NCBI GenBank assembly: GCA_016194725.1
Contig: JACQAW010000459.1
Span: 1-12,024, forward strand
Source: Deltaproteobacteria bacterium
GTDB lineage: Bacteria; Bdellovibrionota; UBA1018; UBA923
DNA length: 12,024 nt
Direction: 5' to 3'
Position numbers and translations under genes: made by a program. The notes under the pieces were generated by a model that saw only the letters and a program-made list of their open reading frames with translations, did not search any database and was not told where the DNA came from. Positions 1 through 6,304 of the stretch are shown here, piece after piece; the first letter of the stretch is position 1; every line of letters begins with the position of its first letter.

Positions 1-1001
1 AGATCGATAATCATGCGCACATATATGACATCTTGAAACGTATCGACGGAAACGCCCGCCGATTCGGCCAGGCCCGCGTCAGTCAGCATCGAAAGGGCTG
101 AGTCTTCGCGATTCAGGTAGTCCGCGAACAACGTGGCTGCAGCCCAGTTCTGCATATTGTATTCGATGGGAAACGCGACGTTCAGAAGACGGCGGCTGCC
201 CGGTTCGGCCTTGACCTTGTACATCTTGTAGTCTTTGGCGATCTTGATCTCGTCTTTGAAGCTGCCGCGCGGGGGCGTGATGAACTTGCCGAAGGTGCCG
301 AACACTTTGTCGATCAGCGTGCGGGCGGCATCGACGTCATCAACGCCACCCACCACGGCCACCGTTATATTGTCAGACGAGTACCAGCGATCGTGAAATT
401 TCCTGGGCAGCTCGCCGCTCTGCGTGTCCATCTGCTCGACTGTGCCGGTCATGGGCTGAGCCATGCGCGGAGTTTTAGCGTGCAGGCTGAGCGAGGCCAT
501 GAACAGGTCAAACTGCGCGTTCACCTGATCGCGGAGCGCTTCCTGTTTTACGGGCTCAAGCTCGTCTTTCATCGCTTTGGGGTCCAGCACCGGGCGTCCG
601 ATCATCTCGGCGAAAAGCTCCAGAGCGGCCTTCAAGTTTTCCTTGGGCGCGATGAAAAAGAAATTCGTGCGCTCAAACGTGGTGCTGGCGTTGTATTGAA
701 TGCCCAGGCGCTTGAGCTCTTTTTCGAACAACTGCTTGGTCGGGAAGCGGGGCGTTCCGCGAAAAACACCGTGCTCGAGCCAGTGGGCCACTCCGGTCTC
801 ACTCGGGCCTTCATCAATGAAACCCGCGCCCACGCGCAGCTCGATGAGTACGTGGCTGGAACCTGTATTGACGATGCCGGCCTTCAAGCCGTTATCCAGA
901 ATATGAACGTCGAGCTGGGGGTCGCCCCAGGCCAGGCTCGAAATCAATAAAGACAATACAACGACAACGACTCTCACCACACACGTCCTGTTTTGAGACA
1001 T
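1..1001 (-). CDS. Secreted M16 family zinc metallopeptidase (insulinase/pitrilysin type), C-terminus cut by window edge
   Basis: The frame is open from an ATG at 999-1001 to base 1, giving 333 codons of the N-terminal part. Residues 1-26 form a Sec signal peptide (hydrophobic run of Val/Leu, ending Leu-Ala-Trp-Gly), so the enzyme acts in the periplasm or outside. The inverted zinc motif HxxEH is seen as H73-W-L-E76-H77, inside GVAHWLEHGVFRGTP, a close match to the family's typical block. E154 lies 77 residues after H77, the spacing of the third zinc ligand in pitrilysin, and E147 matches the second conserved glutamate. The catalytic half-domain is therefore intact. The rest of the protein lies outside the window, so I cannot say whether a second M16 half follows. 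No Shine-Dalgarno is visible before the ATG; a promoter-like element ends 8 nt upstream. M16 enzymes degrade peptides; the substrate cannot be told. Confidence 0.92.
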   Translation of the reverse strand, partial: MSQNRTCVVRVVVVVLSLLISSLAWGDPQLDVHILDNGLKAGIVNTGSSHVLIELRVGAGFIDEGPSETGVAHWLEHGVFRGTPRFPTKQLFEKELKRLGIQYNASTTFERTNFFFIAPKENLKAALELFAEMIGRPVLDPKAMKDELEPVKQEALRDQVNAQFDLFMASLSLHAKTPRMAQPMTGTVEQMDTQSGELPRKFHDRWYSSDNITVAVVGGVDDVDAARTLIDKVFGTFGKFITPPRGSFKDEIKIAKDYKMYKVKAEPGSRRLLNVAFPIEYNMQNWAAATLFADYLNREDSALSMLTDAGLAESAGVSVDTFQDVIYVRMIID

Positions 1002-1009
1002 ACGAAAAG

Positions 1010-1039
1010 TTTATCTCAAAAACAGACTAATATCGTCAA
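1010..1039 (-). promoter_or_regulatory. Candidate promoter of the M16 peptidase gene
   Basis: Read on the minus strand, TTGACG (1034-1039) is followed after 18 nt by GATAAA (1010-1015), which fits a sigma-70 promoter with a weakish -10. Only 8 nt separate this -10 from the ATG at 1001, so a transcript starting at the usual distance would have almost no leader. This agrees with the missing ribosome binding site. Sequence match only. Confidence 0.45.
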
Positions 1040-1044
1040 CAATT

Positions 1045-1059
1045 CATGCGTGTCGCATG
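1045..1059. repeat. Perfect dyad CATGCG-TGT-CGCATG, possible operator
   Basis: Two perfect 6-base inverted arms are separated by TGT, centred about 15 bp upstream of the candidate -35 of the M16 gene. The size and position suit a dimeric repressor or activator site. No regulator gene is adjacent and no second copy was noticed, so an operator role is inference. Confidence 0.35.
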
Positions 1060-1092
1060 CGGCGGCAGGACTTGCCCAGTGCCGTTGGAACC

Positions 1093-1162
1093 GGGGCATT
1101 TTGCTCCCATAGGGCCATTTCGGAGCCAGAATGCCAGGTTTTCCCCAGGGAATCGCTGGCAT
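1093..1162. repeat. Cluster of overlapping inverted and direct repeats in the intergenic region
   Basis: Bases 1095-1107 can pair with 1122-1135 (13 pairs, one bulged C, one G-T pair) around a 14-nt loop. The AATGCC part of the second arm overlaps ATGCCAG (1131-1137), which is perfectly complementary to CTGGCAT at 1156-1162, so two folds compete. There is also a degenerate direct repeat: GGGGCATTTTGCTCC at 1093-1107 against GGGCCATTTCGGAGCC at 1112-1127. No T-tract follows on either strand, so it is not a simple terminator. Repeated short boxes of this kind occur at the ends of some insertion sequences, but no transposase is present here. Origin unknown. Confidence 0.4.
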
Positions 1163-1248
1163 GGCGGCTGCAATAACAGGTCTCAGGAGTGGGGTAGTTG
1201 GAGATGGGTATGGGAATCAACAGCGGAAGAGAAATGGAAATGGGATCC

Positions 1249-1491
1249 ATGAAATTGCTCAGGATGAGCCCGCGTGTGGATCAGGAGATCCAAACGTGGG
1301 GACAAGTTGCGGGAAGTTTGATCTCGCTGGCTACGGTTACGACGTTTATTTTCGGTTTTTGGACGTCGATAGAAAGCTATCGTGCCGGTGCCCACACGGA
1401 TGCCGTGGGTGACACGAGTGCCTTCTCGGACCTCTCGTTTCAGGCTCCGGGCAGTGGCGCGCTCTGCGAGGATCTTTTTCACCTGCCCTGA
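1249..1491 (+). CDS. Possible small single-span membrane protein (80 aa), uncertain
   Basis: This short frame fills much of the 496 bp gap between the M16 gene and cysK. From the ATG at 1249 it encodes 80 residues: a short charged N-terminus, one convincing hydrophobic segment at about residues 20-41 (V-A-G-S-L-I-S-L through F-G-F-W-T-S-I), then a polar tail ending at TGA 1489-1491. A weak GGGA (1242-1245) precedes the ATG by a short spacer. In-frame ATGs at 1198, 1204, 1210, 1234 and 1240 would extend it, but the added residues look compositionally odd (Met/Gly/Glu repeats). The opposite strand carries a frame of similar length (1183-1482, starting at a GTG just downstream of cysK), so neither is secure. 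I recognise no family. The rest of 1002-1497 holds only the repeats and promoter listed separately. Confidence 0.3.
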   Translation: MKLLRMSPRVDQEIQTWGQVAGSLISLATVTTFIFGFWTSIESYRAGAHTDAVGDTSAFSDLSFQAPGSGALCEDLFHLP

Positions 1492-1497
1492 CTCAAC

Positions 1498-2502
1498 TTA
1501 AACCGCGGGGCCGACCGGAACCTTGGCCAGATACTTTTCGTCGACGGCGGCGACGGTAAGCTTGGCGGCTTCATTGCGTTCGGCTTCAACGAGCAGCGTG
1601 GAAAGGTAGCGCTCGGTGTAGCTGGGAATGATGACCACGATAACCTTGCCCTTGTTGGCGGGCAGCGCGGCTTGCTTGAGGGCCGCGGCCACGGCGGCGC
1701 CCGAGCTGATTCCCACGGGCACGCCTTCTTCGCGAATCACCCGGCGGGCCATCGCAATGGCTTCTTCGCTGGCGATTTTTTCGACGCCGTCGACGAGCTT
1801 CAGGTTCAGATTGCCGGGGATGAACCCACCACCGATGCCTTGAATCTTGTGTGGGCCGGGCTTGCCGCCCGAGATGACCGGCGACTCGGTGGGCTCGACT
1901 GCGATCATTTTCACGGATGGCTTCTTGGCTTTCAGCACTTCGCCCACGCCGGTGAGCGTGCCGCCCGTGCCTACGCCCGCAATGACCAGATCGACAAGGC
2001 CATCAGTATCGCGCCAGATTTCGAGCGCCGTGGTTTCGCGGTGAACAGCGGGGTTGGCCGGATTATCAAACTGCTTGGGCTGAAACGAGCTCGAATCCTG
2101 CTCGCAAAGCTCGTTAGCCTTGGCGATGGCGCCGCGCATGCCCAGCGTGCCTGGCGTAAGCACGAGCTTCGCGCCCAAAGTGAGCAGCAGCACGCGGCGT
2201 TCCTGCGACATGGTTTCGGGCATGACCAGCGTGAGCGCGTAGCCCTTGGCTGCAGCCACGAACGCCAGGGCAATACCGGTATTTCCGCTGGTGGGCTCGA
2301 TGATGTGCATGCCTTTTTTAAGGCGGCCTTCGACCTCGGCGGTCTCGATCATGTTCAGGCCAATGCGGTCCTTGACCGAGCCCAGCGGGTTGAAGAACTC
2401 AAGCTTGAGCAAAATTTTGGCCGGCAGGTCGCGGCCGATGCGTTGCAGCTCGACGAGCGGGGTGTTGCCTATGGTTTTGGTGATGTCGCTGAAAGTTTTC
2501 AT
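1498..2502 (-). CDS. cysK: Cysteine synthase A (O-acetylserine sulfhydrylase), PLP-dependent
   Basis: This enzyme joins O-acetyl-L-serine and sulfide to give L-cysteine and acetate, the last step of assimilatory cysteine synthesis in the cytosol. The 334-residue protein shows the complete fold-type II PLP pattern. K44 in GSVKDR forms the Schiff base. T71-S-G-N-T-G76 is the substrate loop, and G176-V-G-T-G-G-T-L-T-G binds the PLP phosphate. S266-S-G lies near the pyridine nitrogen, and SGGKPGPHKIQGIG (221-234) is characteristic of CysK rather than cystathionine beta-synthase. It is slightly longer than E. coli CysK because of a C-terminal tail of about 20 residues. The start is fixed by GGAGG (2507-2511) four bases before the ATG. 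The gene is monocistronic: its upstream neighbour is divergent and no cys genes are nearby. CysM is the alternative, but length and loop favour CysK. Confidence 0.95.
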   Translation of the reverse strand: MKTFSDITKTIGNTPLVELQRIGRDLPAKILLKLEFFNPLGSVKDRIGLNMIETAEVEGRLKKGMHIIEPTSGNTGIALAFVAAAKGYALTLVMPETMSQERRVLLLTLGAKLVLTPGTLGMRGAIAKANELCEQDSSSFQPKQFDNPANPAVHRETTALEIWRDTDGLVDLVIAGVGTGGTLTGVGEVLKAKKPSVKMIAVEPTESPVISGGKPGPHKIQGIGGGFIPGNLNLKLVDGVEKIASEEAIAMARRVIREEGVPVGISSGAAVAAALKQAALPANKGKVIVVIIPSYTERYLSTLLVEAERNEAAKLTVAAVDEKYLAKVPVGPAV

Positions 2503-2541
2503 GGAGCCTCCAGTTTAGATGAACTATCATGATTTCAGGCA

Positions 2542-2928
2542 ATGGGAAAACTTCTGCGCGCGGCGAGTCCGTTCCTCATGGCGATTTTTTATACTCTTGC
2601 CGGAGTAAACCATTTCGCCAAGCCGACTTTTTACCTACCCATGATGCCGCCGTTTTTACCCAAGCCTGAGCTGCTCATCGCGGTCAGCGGGGTGGCCGAG
2701 ATTGCGCTGGGGCTGGGCATGTTCTGGAAGCGCTCGCGCCGGCTTGCGGCCTTTGGCATCATCGCGCTATTGATTGCCGTATTTCCCGCCAATGTTTACA
2801 TGCTCTATACGGCGGGTAGGGGCTACGATTTTCCGTACTGGGGCCTGGTAGCGCGGCTGCCGCTGCAGTTTCTTTTGATCTACTGGGCCTGGACGCAGAC
2901 TCGGCTTACCGTTACCAGGTATGGATGA
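2542..2928 (+). CDS. DoxX-like four-helix membrane protein
   Basis: The 128-residue integral inner-membrane protein has four hydrophobic segments, at roughly 8-24, 44-61, 67-86 and 102-119. The features FYTLAGVNHF and a proline-rich MMPPFLPKPE after the first helix are typical of small DoxX/COG4270-type proteins, which resemble the membrane subunit of thiosulfate:quinone oxidoreductase. The biochemical role of this subgroup is not established, so I assign no reaction. The gene diverges from cysK with 39 bp between start codons. There is no good Shine-Dalgarno (only CAGG two bases before ATG), but TATCAT (2525-2530) is a good -10 match ending 11 nt before the ATG. The 3' end overlaps the convergent lipoprotein gene by 17 bp (2912-2928). 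Confidence 0.75.
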   Translation: MGKLLRAASPFLMAIFYTLAGVNHFAKPTFYLPMMPPFLPKPELLIAVSGVAEIALGLGMFWKRSRRLAAFGIIALLIAVFPANVYMLYTAGRGYDFPYWGLVARLPLQFLLIYWAWTQTRLTVTRYG

Positions 2929-3697
2929 ACGACAGCAGCGCCACGTGGCTGTAAAAGCCGTTGTCGTATCCGATATGAAGATAATTGTAGTCCATCGTCA
3001 TTTCCCACTGACGGCTGAAGCTGTACTGCCACCAGAAGCCCAGTGGCACGGTGACCCGGGTGCTGGCGCTGGGCGCGATTTTTGACGTGACCGCATAGTT
3101 AGAATAGTAGCCGTGCTCGAATGCCAGGCCGGTTCGGGGCCCCAGCGCCATGAGCGGCGATACCTGAAAGAACGGTCCCGAGGTCAGGCCCGTGGACCAG
3201 TTGAACACCTGCGTTCTGCCGTAATAGTTGGCCGAAAAGTTGGCGTTGGTTTCGAGCGCGAGCTTTTCGCTGAAGTTATGGCGGTGCGTGCCGTTCAGAA
3301 CGGGGCCCGCGCTGACGCCGTTGACGCTGCCGTAGCCGATATTATAGCCCAGCGTGGCGCCGATGACGTCGGTTTTCGTGTGGAGGAACTGATGCTGAAC
3401 CGTGGGCACCGGCGTCCAAAGCAGTGCCCAGTCGTCAGTCAGCGACTGGCGCCACACCAGAGGAATGGGAACAGGCGGAAAGAAAAAGCTGCCGTCGTTG
3501 TCGCGCGCGTAGATCATGGGCGCGATGATGTGCCAGGCGTTGACGCCGTTGGGCAGGGTGTAGGGACGGTCGATCTGCGAGCGGGGGTAGTTATCGAGCT
3601 TGGGGCCACTCGCGCAGCCGCTGCCCGCGATGACGACGACAAGAGCCAGCAGTGCGGCCCGGACGGACTTCGACATTAGAGCCTGGTTGTTTCGCAT
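2912..3697 (-). CDS. Outer-membrane-barrel-like lipoprotein of unknown function
   Basis: The 261-residue protein begins with a lipoprotein signal peptide: hydrophobic ALLALVVVIAG and then the lipobox G-S-G-C28. The mature part is rich in alternating aromatic and polar residues (YNIGYGSVNG, WWQYSFSRQWEMTMDYNYL) and ends in Trp, a pattern typical of small beta-barrel or transporter-like outer membrane proteins. I recognise no family. A lipid-anchored barrel is unusual but not unknown; the protein might instead be a beta-sandwich. The ATG at 3697 has no Shine-Dalgarno. An internal ATG (codon 8) is also possible and would leave the signal peptide intact. Upstream, TACAAT ends 6 nt before the first ATG, which favours 3697 as a leaderless start. 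Its 3' end overlaps the DoxX-like gene and it diverges from the DTW gene with 41 bp between start codons. Confidence 0.7.
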   Translation of the reverse strand: MRNNQALMSKSVRAALLALVVVIAGSGCASGPKLDNYPRSQIDRPYTLPNGVNAWHIIAPMIYARDNDGSFFFPPVPIPLVWRQSLTDDWALLWTPVPTVQHQFLHTKTDVIGATLGYNIGYGSVNGVSAGPVLNGTHRHNFSEKLALETNANFSANYYGRTQVFNWSTGLTSGPFFQVSPLMALGPRTGLAFEHGYYSNYAVTSKIAPSASTRVTVPLGFWWQYSFSRQWEMTMDYNYLHIGYDNGFYSHVALLSFIHTW

Positions 3698-3703
3698 TCG
3701 TCA

Positions 3704-3727
3704 ATTGTAGTGCACGCGTGCTAGAGT
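3704..3727. promoter_or_regulatory. Back-to-back -10 candidates flanking a perfect 10 bp palindrome
   Basis: In the 41 bp between two divergent start codons, TACAAT (minus strand, 3704-3709) faces the lipoprotein gene and TAGAGT (plus strand, 3722-3727) faces the DTW gene. Between them sits GCACGCGTGC (3712-3721), a perfect palindrome. The -35 positions are poor on both strands. A shared operator controlling both genes is plausible from the layout but is not shown. Confidence 0.4.
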
Positions 3728-3738
3728 GAAAGCGAATT

Positions 3739-4431
3739 ATGTCGAACCGGGGACCGTCTCGAACAATTGAGGGTGTGCGCTGCGAGCGCTGTCACATGCG
3801 CCGCGTGCTTTGTCTTTGCAGTGAGGCGCAGCCGCTTCGGCTTGAGTCGCGCTTGATTCTGGTGATGCATAAAAAGGAGCTCAAGGCGACGACCAACTCC
3901 GGACGTATCGCGTTGCTTGCGCTTTCGAACAGCGAGATGCGCGTGCGGGGCGACGAGCATCGTCTTATGGATACCACGGGGCTGGTGGTGCCACGACGGC
4001 AGTCTCTGCTTTTGTTTCCGAGCGAAACTGCCGAGGTGCTGGACGCCGCGTTTCTTTCGCGCGTGCCGGGTCCGTATGCGTTGCTGGTGCCCGACGGCAC
4101 GTGGCGCCAGGCCAGCAAGGTGCTGACGCGAGAGCCGGCGCTGCGGGGAATTCCCCATGTGAAAGTGGGGCCGGGGCCGGCTTCGCGTTACCAGCTTCGG
4201 CGCGAGCCGCATGCGCACAGCCTGGCCACGTTCGAGGCGATCGCGCGGGCTTTTGGGGTGTTGGAAGGAGCTGAGGTGCAGGCCAGGCTTGAGCTGCTTT
4301 TTGATAAGATGGTGGAACGGACTTTGTGGAGCCGCGGGGCGCTGCCATTGGCACAGTGTAGGTTTCCGATTCCGCCTGCGGCGATTCAGGAGTTTTTTGA
4401 TGCAGGGGCGCGGGGGGCTCCGCGGCCCTAG
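3739..4431 (+). CDS. tapT: DTW domain protein, probable tRNA-uridine aminocarboxypropyltransferase
   Basis: The 230-residue protein is close in length to E. coli TapT (YfiP), which transfers the 3-amino-3-carboxypropyl group from S-adenosylmethionine to uridine 47 of tRNAs (acp3U). The N-terminus has a four-cysteine cluster, C15-x2-C18-x6-C25-x-C27, as in the family. The block MHKKELKATTNSGRIAL follows. The signature D119-G-T-W122 stands in PDGTWRQASKVL, and downstream lies the conserved Y-Q-L-R-R-E-P-H stretch. TapT is the bacterial member characterised for U47, but DTW paralogues modify other uridines, so the exact site is inferred. No clear Shine-Dalgarno precedes the ATG (weak GTGAAAG); a -10-like TAGAGT ends 11 nt upstream. 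The stop codon TAG lies in CTAG and overlaps the stop of the convergent gene by 4 bp. This is the only clear tRNA-related gene here. Confidence 0.88.
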   Translation: MSNRGPSRTIEGVRCERCHMRRVLCLCSEAQPLRLESRLILVMHKKELKATTNSGRIALLALSNSEMRVRGDEHRLMDTTGLVVPRRQSLLLFPSETAEVLDAAFLSRVPGPYALLVPDGTWRQASKVLTREPALRGIPHVKVGPGPASRYQLRREPHAHSLATFEAIARAFGVLEGAEVQARLELLFDKMVERTLWSRGALPLAQCRFPIPPAAIQEFFDAGARGAPRP

Positions 4432-5363
4432 TAGTACTGCCCCATCAACCCAACCTGCACGAAGCCATACGACTTGGTAAAAGCACTCTCGCCCTGTTCC
4501 CAGCGCGCGCGTTCGCCCACCTCGGTAAACAGCGACCAGTGCGTGAACACATGCCTGAAGATAAGCTCCATGCGCGCGAACACGTCGGCGCTGGCCACCA
4601 GGCCATTGGTCAAATTCTGGCCGCCGCCAACCACATCGGCGGCATCGGCGTTCAGGCCGACCGACAGTCGCAGAGCAATCGTCTTATTGATGTCCCAGTT
4701 TATTCCCGCTTTGGCCTTCAGGGCGCCGATATCGAGGCCCTGACGTCCCTCGACGGGGTTGGGGAAGAGTGGGTTGCCGTCGTAAGTAGCCTGACTCAGG
4801 TAGCGAAATCCTACAACGTCCACCGCAGCCTGCAAAAACCCCTTTACCTCGGGTGTAAGCTCGGACAGCGGCATTTCGAGGTCGCGGGTCACTCCAAAGG
4901 CCCGCACGCTGATTTCCGCGGCGGTACCCCAGCGCAGATCGCGCTTCATTTCGAGGGGCAGAATTTGAATCGCGCTGGCGGTGTGGCCGCCATCGCGAAA
5001 ACGTACCTGCTCAATCGCGGTCGTGACTGGCGTGATGTTCACGTCAACATATGGAGTGTCGGGATTGTGCGTAGCATCTTGATAAACCACGCCCTCGTTG
5101 AACGTCGCTTCGCCGCTGACCCAGAAATACCGGGTCTTGCGGTCGGCCGAAGAAAAACCACGCAGCTCAACGCCCACCAGAAAAGTCTGGTTGGGAAAAA
5201 TACCGGTGAGCTCGACACCCATGGTGCCGCTCATGCCCACGTCATTGGTGGGGCTCATCGTTCCGAAAATCTCGAGCGGGTCGGCCGCCGCGAAGTTCGC
5301 GGCAACGGTTATCGCGAGGACACTCAATAATGCGAACGATGAGATTGTTTTCATGGTTATCAT
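4428..5363 (-). CDS. Probable outer membrane beta-barrel protein, second gene of DUF3943 operon
   Basis: The 311-residue protein starts with a clear Sec signal peptide ending in A-N-F-A-A-A-D at about residue 27. The mature part consists of alternating hydrophobic and polar strands with many Gly and aromatic residues, and the chain ends in Gln-Tyr-Tyr, an aromatic C-terminus as expected for barrels inserted by the BAM complex. I do not recognise the family. The first ATG (5361-5363) lies 3 nt after the TGA of the upstream DUF3943 gene. An ATG at 5352-5354 (codon 4) is better spaced from the weak GAAAG at 5364-5368 and gives the same signal peptide, so the start could be 9 nt shorter. Coupled translation with the DUF3943 gene suggests both products work together at the outer membrane. 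Its stop TAG shares CTAG with the convergent DTW gene. Confidence 0.72.
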   Translation of the reverse strand: MITMKTISSFALLSVLAITVAANFAAADPLEIFGTMSPTNDVGMSGTMGVELTGIFPNQTFLVGVELRGFSSADRKTRYFWVSGEATFNEGVVYQDATHNPDTPYVDVNITPVTTAIEQVRFRDGGHTASAIQILPLEMKRDLRWGTAAEISVRAFGVTRDLEMPLSELTPEVKGFLQAAVDVVGFRYLSQATYDGNPLFPNPVEGRQGLDIGALKAKAGINWDINKTIALRLSVGLNADAADVVGGGQNLTNGLVASADVFARMELIFRHVFTHWSLFTEVGERARWEQGESAFTKSYGFVQVGLMGQYY

Positions 5364-5366
5364 CTT

Positions 5367-6140
5367 TCACAAATTCGAAAGTGCATTGATCGGATCGAGA
5401 ATCACGATCAGGATTTTTTTCCACGTTTTATCGGCCTTGCCCGTCTTGGGGTCAATTAAAGCTTCTTTGGCCTGGTAGCGCAGCTCGCCCAGTACGGCGC
5501 CCGCTACTGGCGTGATGATCAGATCCTGAACGCTGGGCCGCTCAAAGAAGCCCTCGGTCACGAATTCCCAAAATGCGCTCATGCTGGCCGAGTAGATCAG
5601 CGACTGCCACCAGGTCGCATTTCTGTTGCGGGCCAAGAGATAATATTCCGAACCCACGAACGGATGGGCCATGAAGTTCCAGTACGGCGGATCGGTATCG
5701 AAATGCGGACCCTGGATCGCGTGGTCCAGAATGTTTTGCAGCGAACCCGTGCCCCAGCCGGTAACCTTGTCGGGCAGGGTGGACAGTACGGCCAGCGTGG
5801 CCATCTGGGCGCCCAGAAGCTCGGCGGTGACGAACCAGAGTTTTCCCTGGATACCCTTGGCTCGAAAGGGCTGCTTTTCCTTGAGCTCCCTGGCGATCAG
5901 CGTGTTGTTTTCGGTATCCAGATCGATGTCGGCGCTGCCTTCGACCTTGTAATCAATATTCCTGTTGGTGAAAATCGCGTTCGCGTCCGACACGTTCGGA
6001 TTGGCTTCGACGGCCACGCTGCCGTTGATTTGGTAATCTCGGGGCTCGGCCGCGCGGGCAAAGGGACTGAGCGCCATGGTGCAAGTGGCTAAAAGCAATG
6101 CGGTCATAGCGGGCCATTTTACGAAACCAGATGTTCTCAT
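5367..6140 (-). CDS. DUF3943 domain exported protein
   Basis: The 257-residue protein has a signal peptide with a hydrophobic core (MTALLLATCTMAL) and cleavage near A-R-A-A-E. The central region carries blocks I recognise as DUF3943: HPFVGSEYYLLAR, then WWQSLIYSASMSAFWEF and SVQDLIITPVAGAVLGE. The family occurs in Gram-negative bacteria and is often found with outer membrane proteins; its function is unknown. Local helices with small and aromatic residues suggest membrane association. The frame could begin upstream at the ATG at 6165-6167, but a GGAG there abuts that codon with no spacer. The ATG at 6138-6140 has AGAGGA (6145-6150) at ideal spacing and places the signal peptide right at the N-terminus, so I chose it. 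It is the first gene of a two-gene operon; the next start is 3 nt beyond its TGA. Confidence 0.82.
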   Translation of the reverse strand: MRTSGFVKWPAMTALLLATCTMALSPFARAAEPRDYQINGSVAVEANPNVSDANAIFTNRNIDYKVEGSADIDLDTENNTLIARELKEKQPFRAKGIQGKLWFVTAELLGAQMATLAVLSTLPDKVTGWGTGSLQNILDHAIQGPHFDTDPPYWNFMAHPFVGSEYYLLARNRNATWWQSLIYSASMSAFWEFVTEGFFERPSVQDLIITPVAGAVLGELRYQAKEALIDPKTGKADKTWKKILIVILDPINALSNL

Positions 6141-6144
6141 AAGT

Positions 6145-6150
6145 TCCTCT
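6145..6150 (-). promoter_or_regulatory. Shine-Dalgarno that fixes the DUF3943 start at 6140
   Basis: AGAGGA on the minus strand stands 4 nt before the ATG at 6138-6140. The alternative ATG nine codons upstream has its purine run directly touching the start codon and would put extra acidic residues before the signal peptide. Confidence 0.8.
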
Positions 6151-6183
6151 GTTACGTCGAACGTCATCTCCTGGGACCACCAA

Positions 6184-6212
6184 CCGATAAGATAACTGAT
6201 TCATTAAGTCAA
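6184..6212 (-). promoter_or_regulatory. Weak promoter candidate for the DUF3943 operon
   Basis: TTGACT (6207-6212) on the minus strand is followed after 17 nt by TATCGG (6184-6189), a poor -10, leaving a leader of about 40 nt. The AT-rich block 6190-6230 is the only such stretch in the 164 bp between the two divergent start codons, so some promoter is expected here. Confidence 0.3.
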
Positions 6213-6231
6213 CTATTAAATTTAGCAAAAA

Positions 6232-6268
6232 CCTCCCGAAAATTCGATGACAGTTCGAGTTTTTGAGG
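6232..6268 (+). other. Imperfect stem-loop upstream of the 5'-nucleotidase gene
   Basis: CCTC, AAAA and TCG in the left arm (6232-6246) pair with CGA, TTTT and GAGG in the right arm (6256-6268) around a 9-nt loop, with a G-T pair and a small internal loop. It would lie in the leader of the plus-strand operon if transcription starts in the AT-rich block. It could also be an operator or have no role. Confidence 0.25.
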
Positions 6269-6304
6269 TGACTATTTTGACGCCATTTCAAGGGGAGACT
6301 ATAA

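Noticed and set aside
393..950. A 185-codon plus-strand frame
   Set aside because: Antisense to the M16 peptidase gene, where HxxEH and the downstream Glu fix the coding strand.
1367..1382. Perfect hairpin CGATAG-AAAG-CTATCG downstream of cysK
   Set aside because: Considered as the cysK terminator, but the stem is short and AT-containing, it lies over 100 nt beyond the stop, and no T-tract follows on the minus strand.
1672..2532. A 286-codon plus-strand frame
   Set aside because: Antisense to cysK, which has all PLP motifs and a good Shine-Dalgarno. No domain recognised in the shadow product.
4539..5330. A 263-codon plus-strand frame
   Set aside because: Antisense to the barrel gene, which has a signal peptide and is coupled to DUF3943. 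The shadow shows no recognisable feature.
6247..6254. ATGACAG, resembling half of a Pho box upstream of the phosphatase operon
   Set aside because: A PhoB site needs two such repeats 11 bp apart. The partner position on either side does not match, so phosphate regulation cannot be claimed from it.
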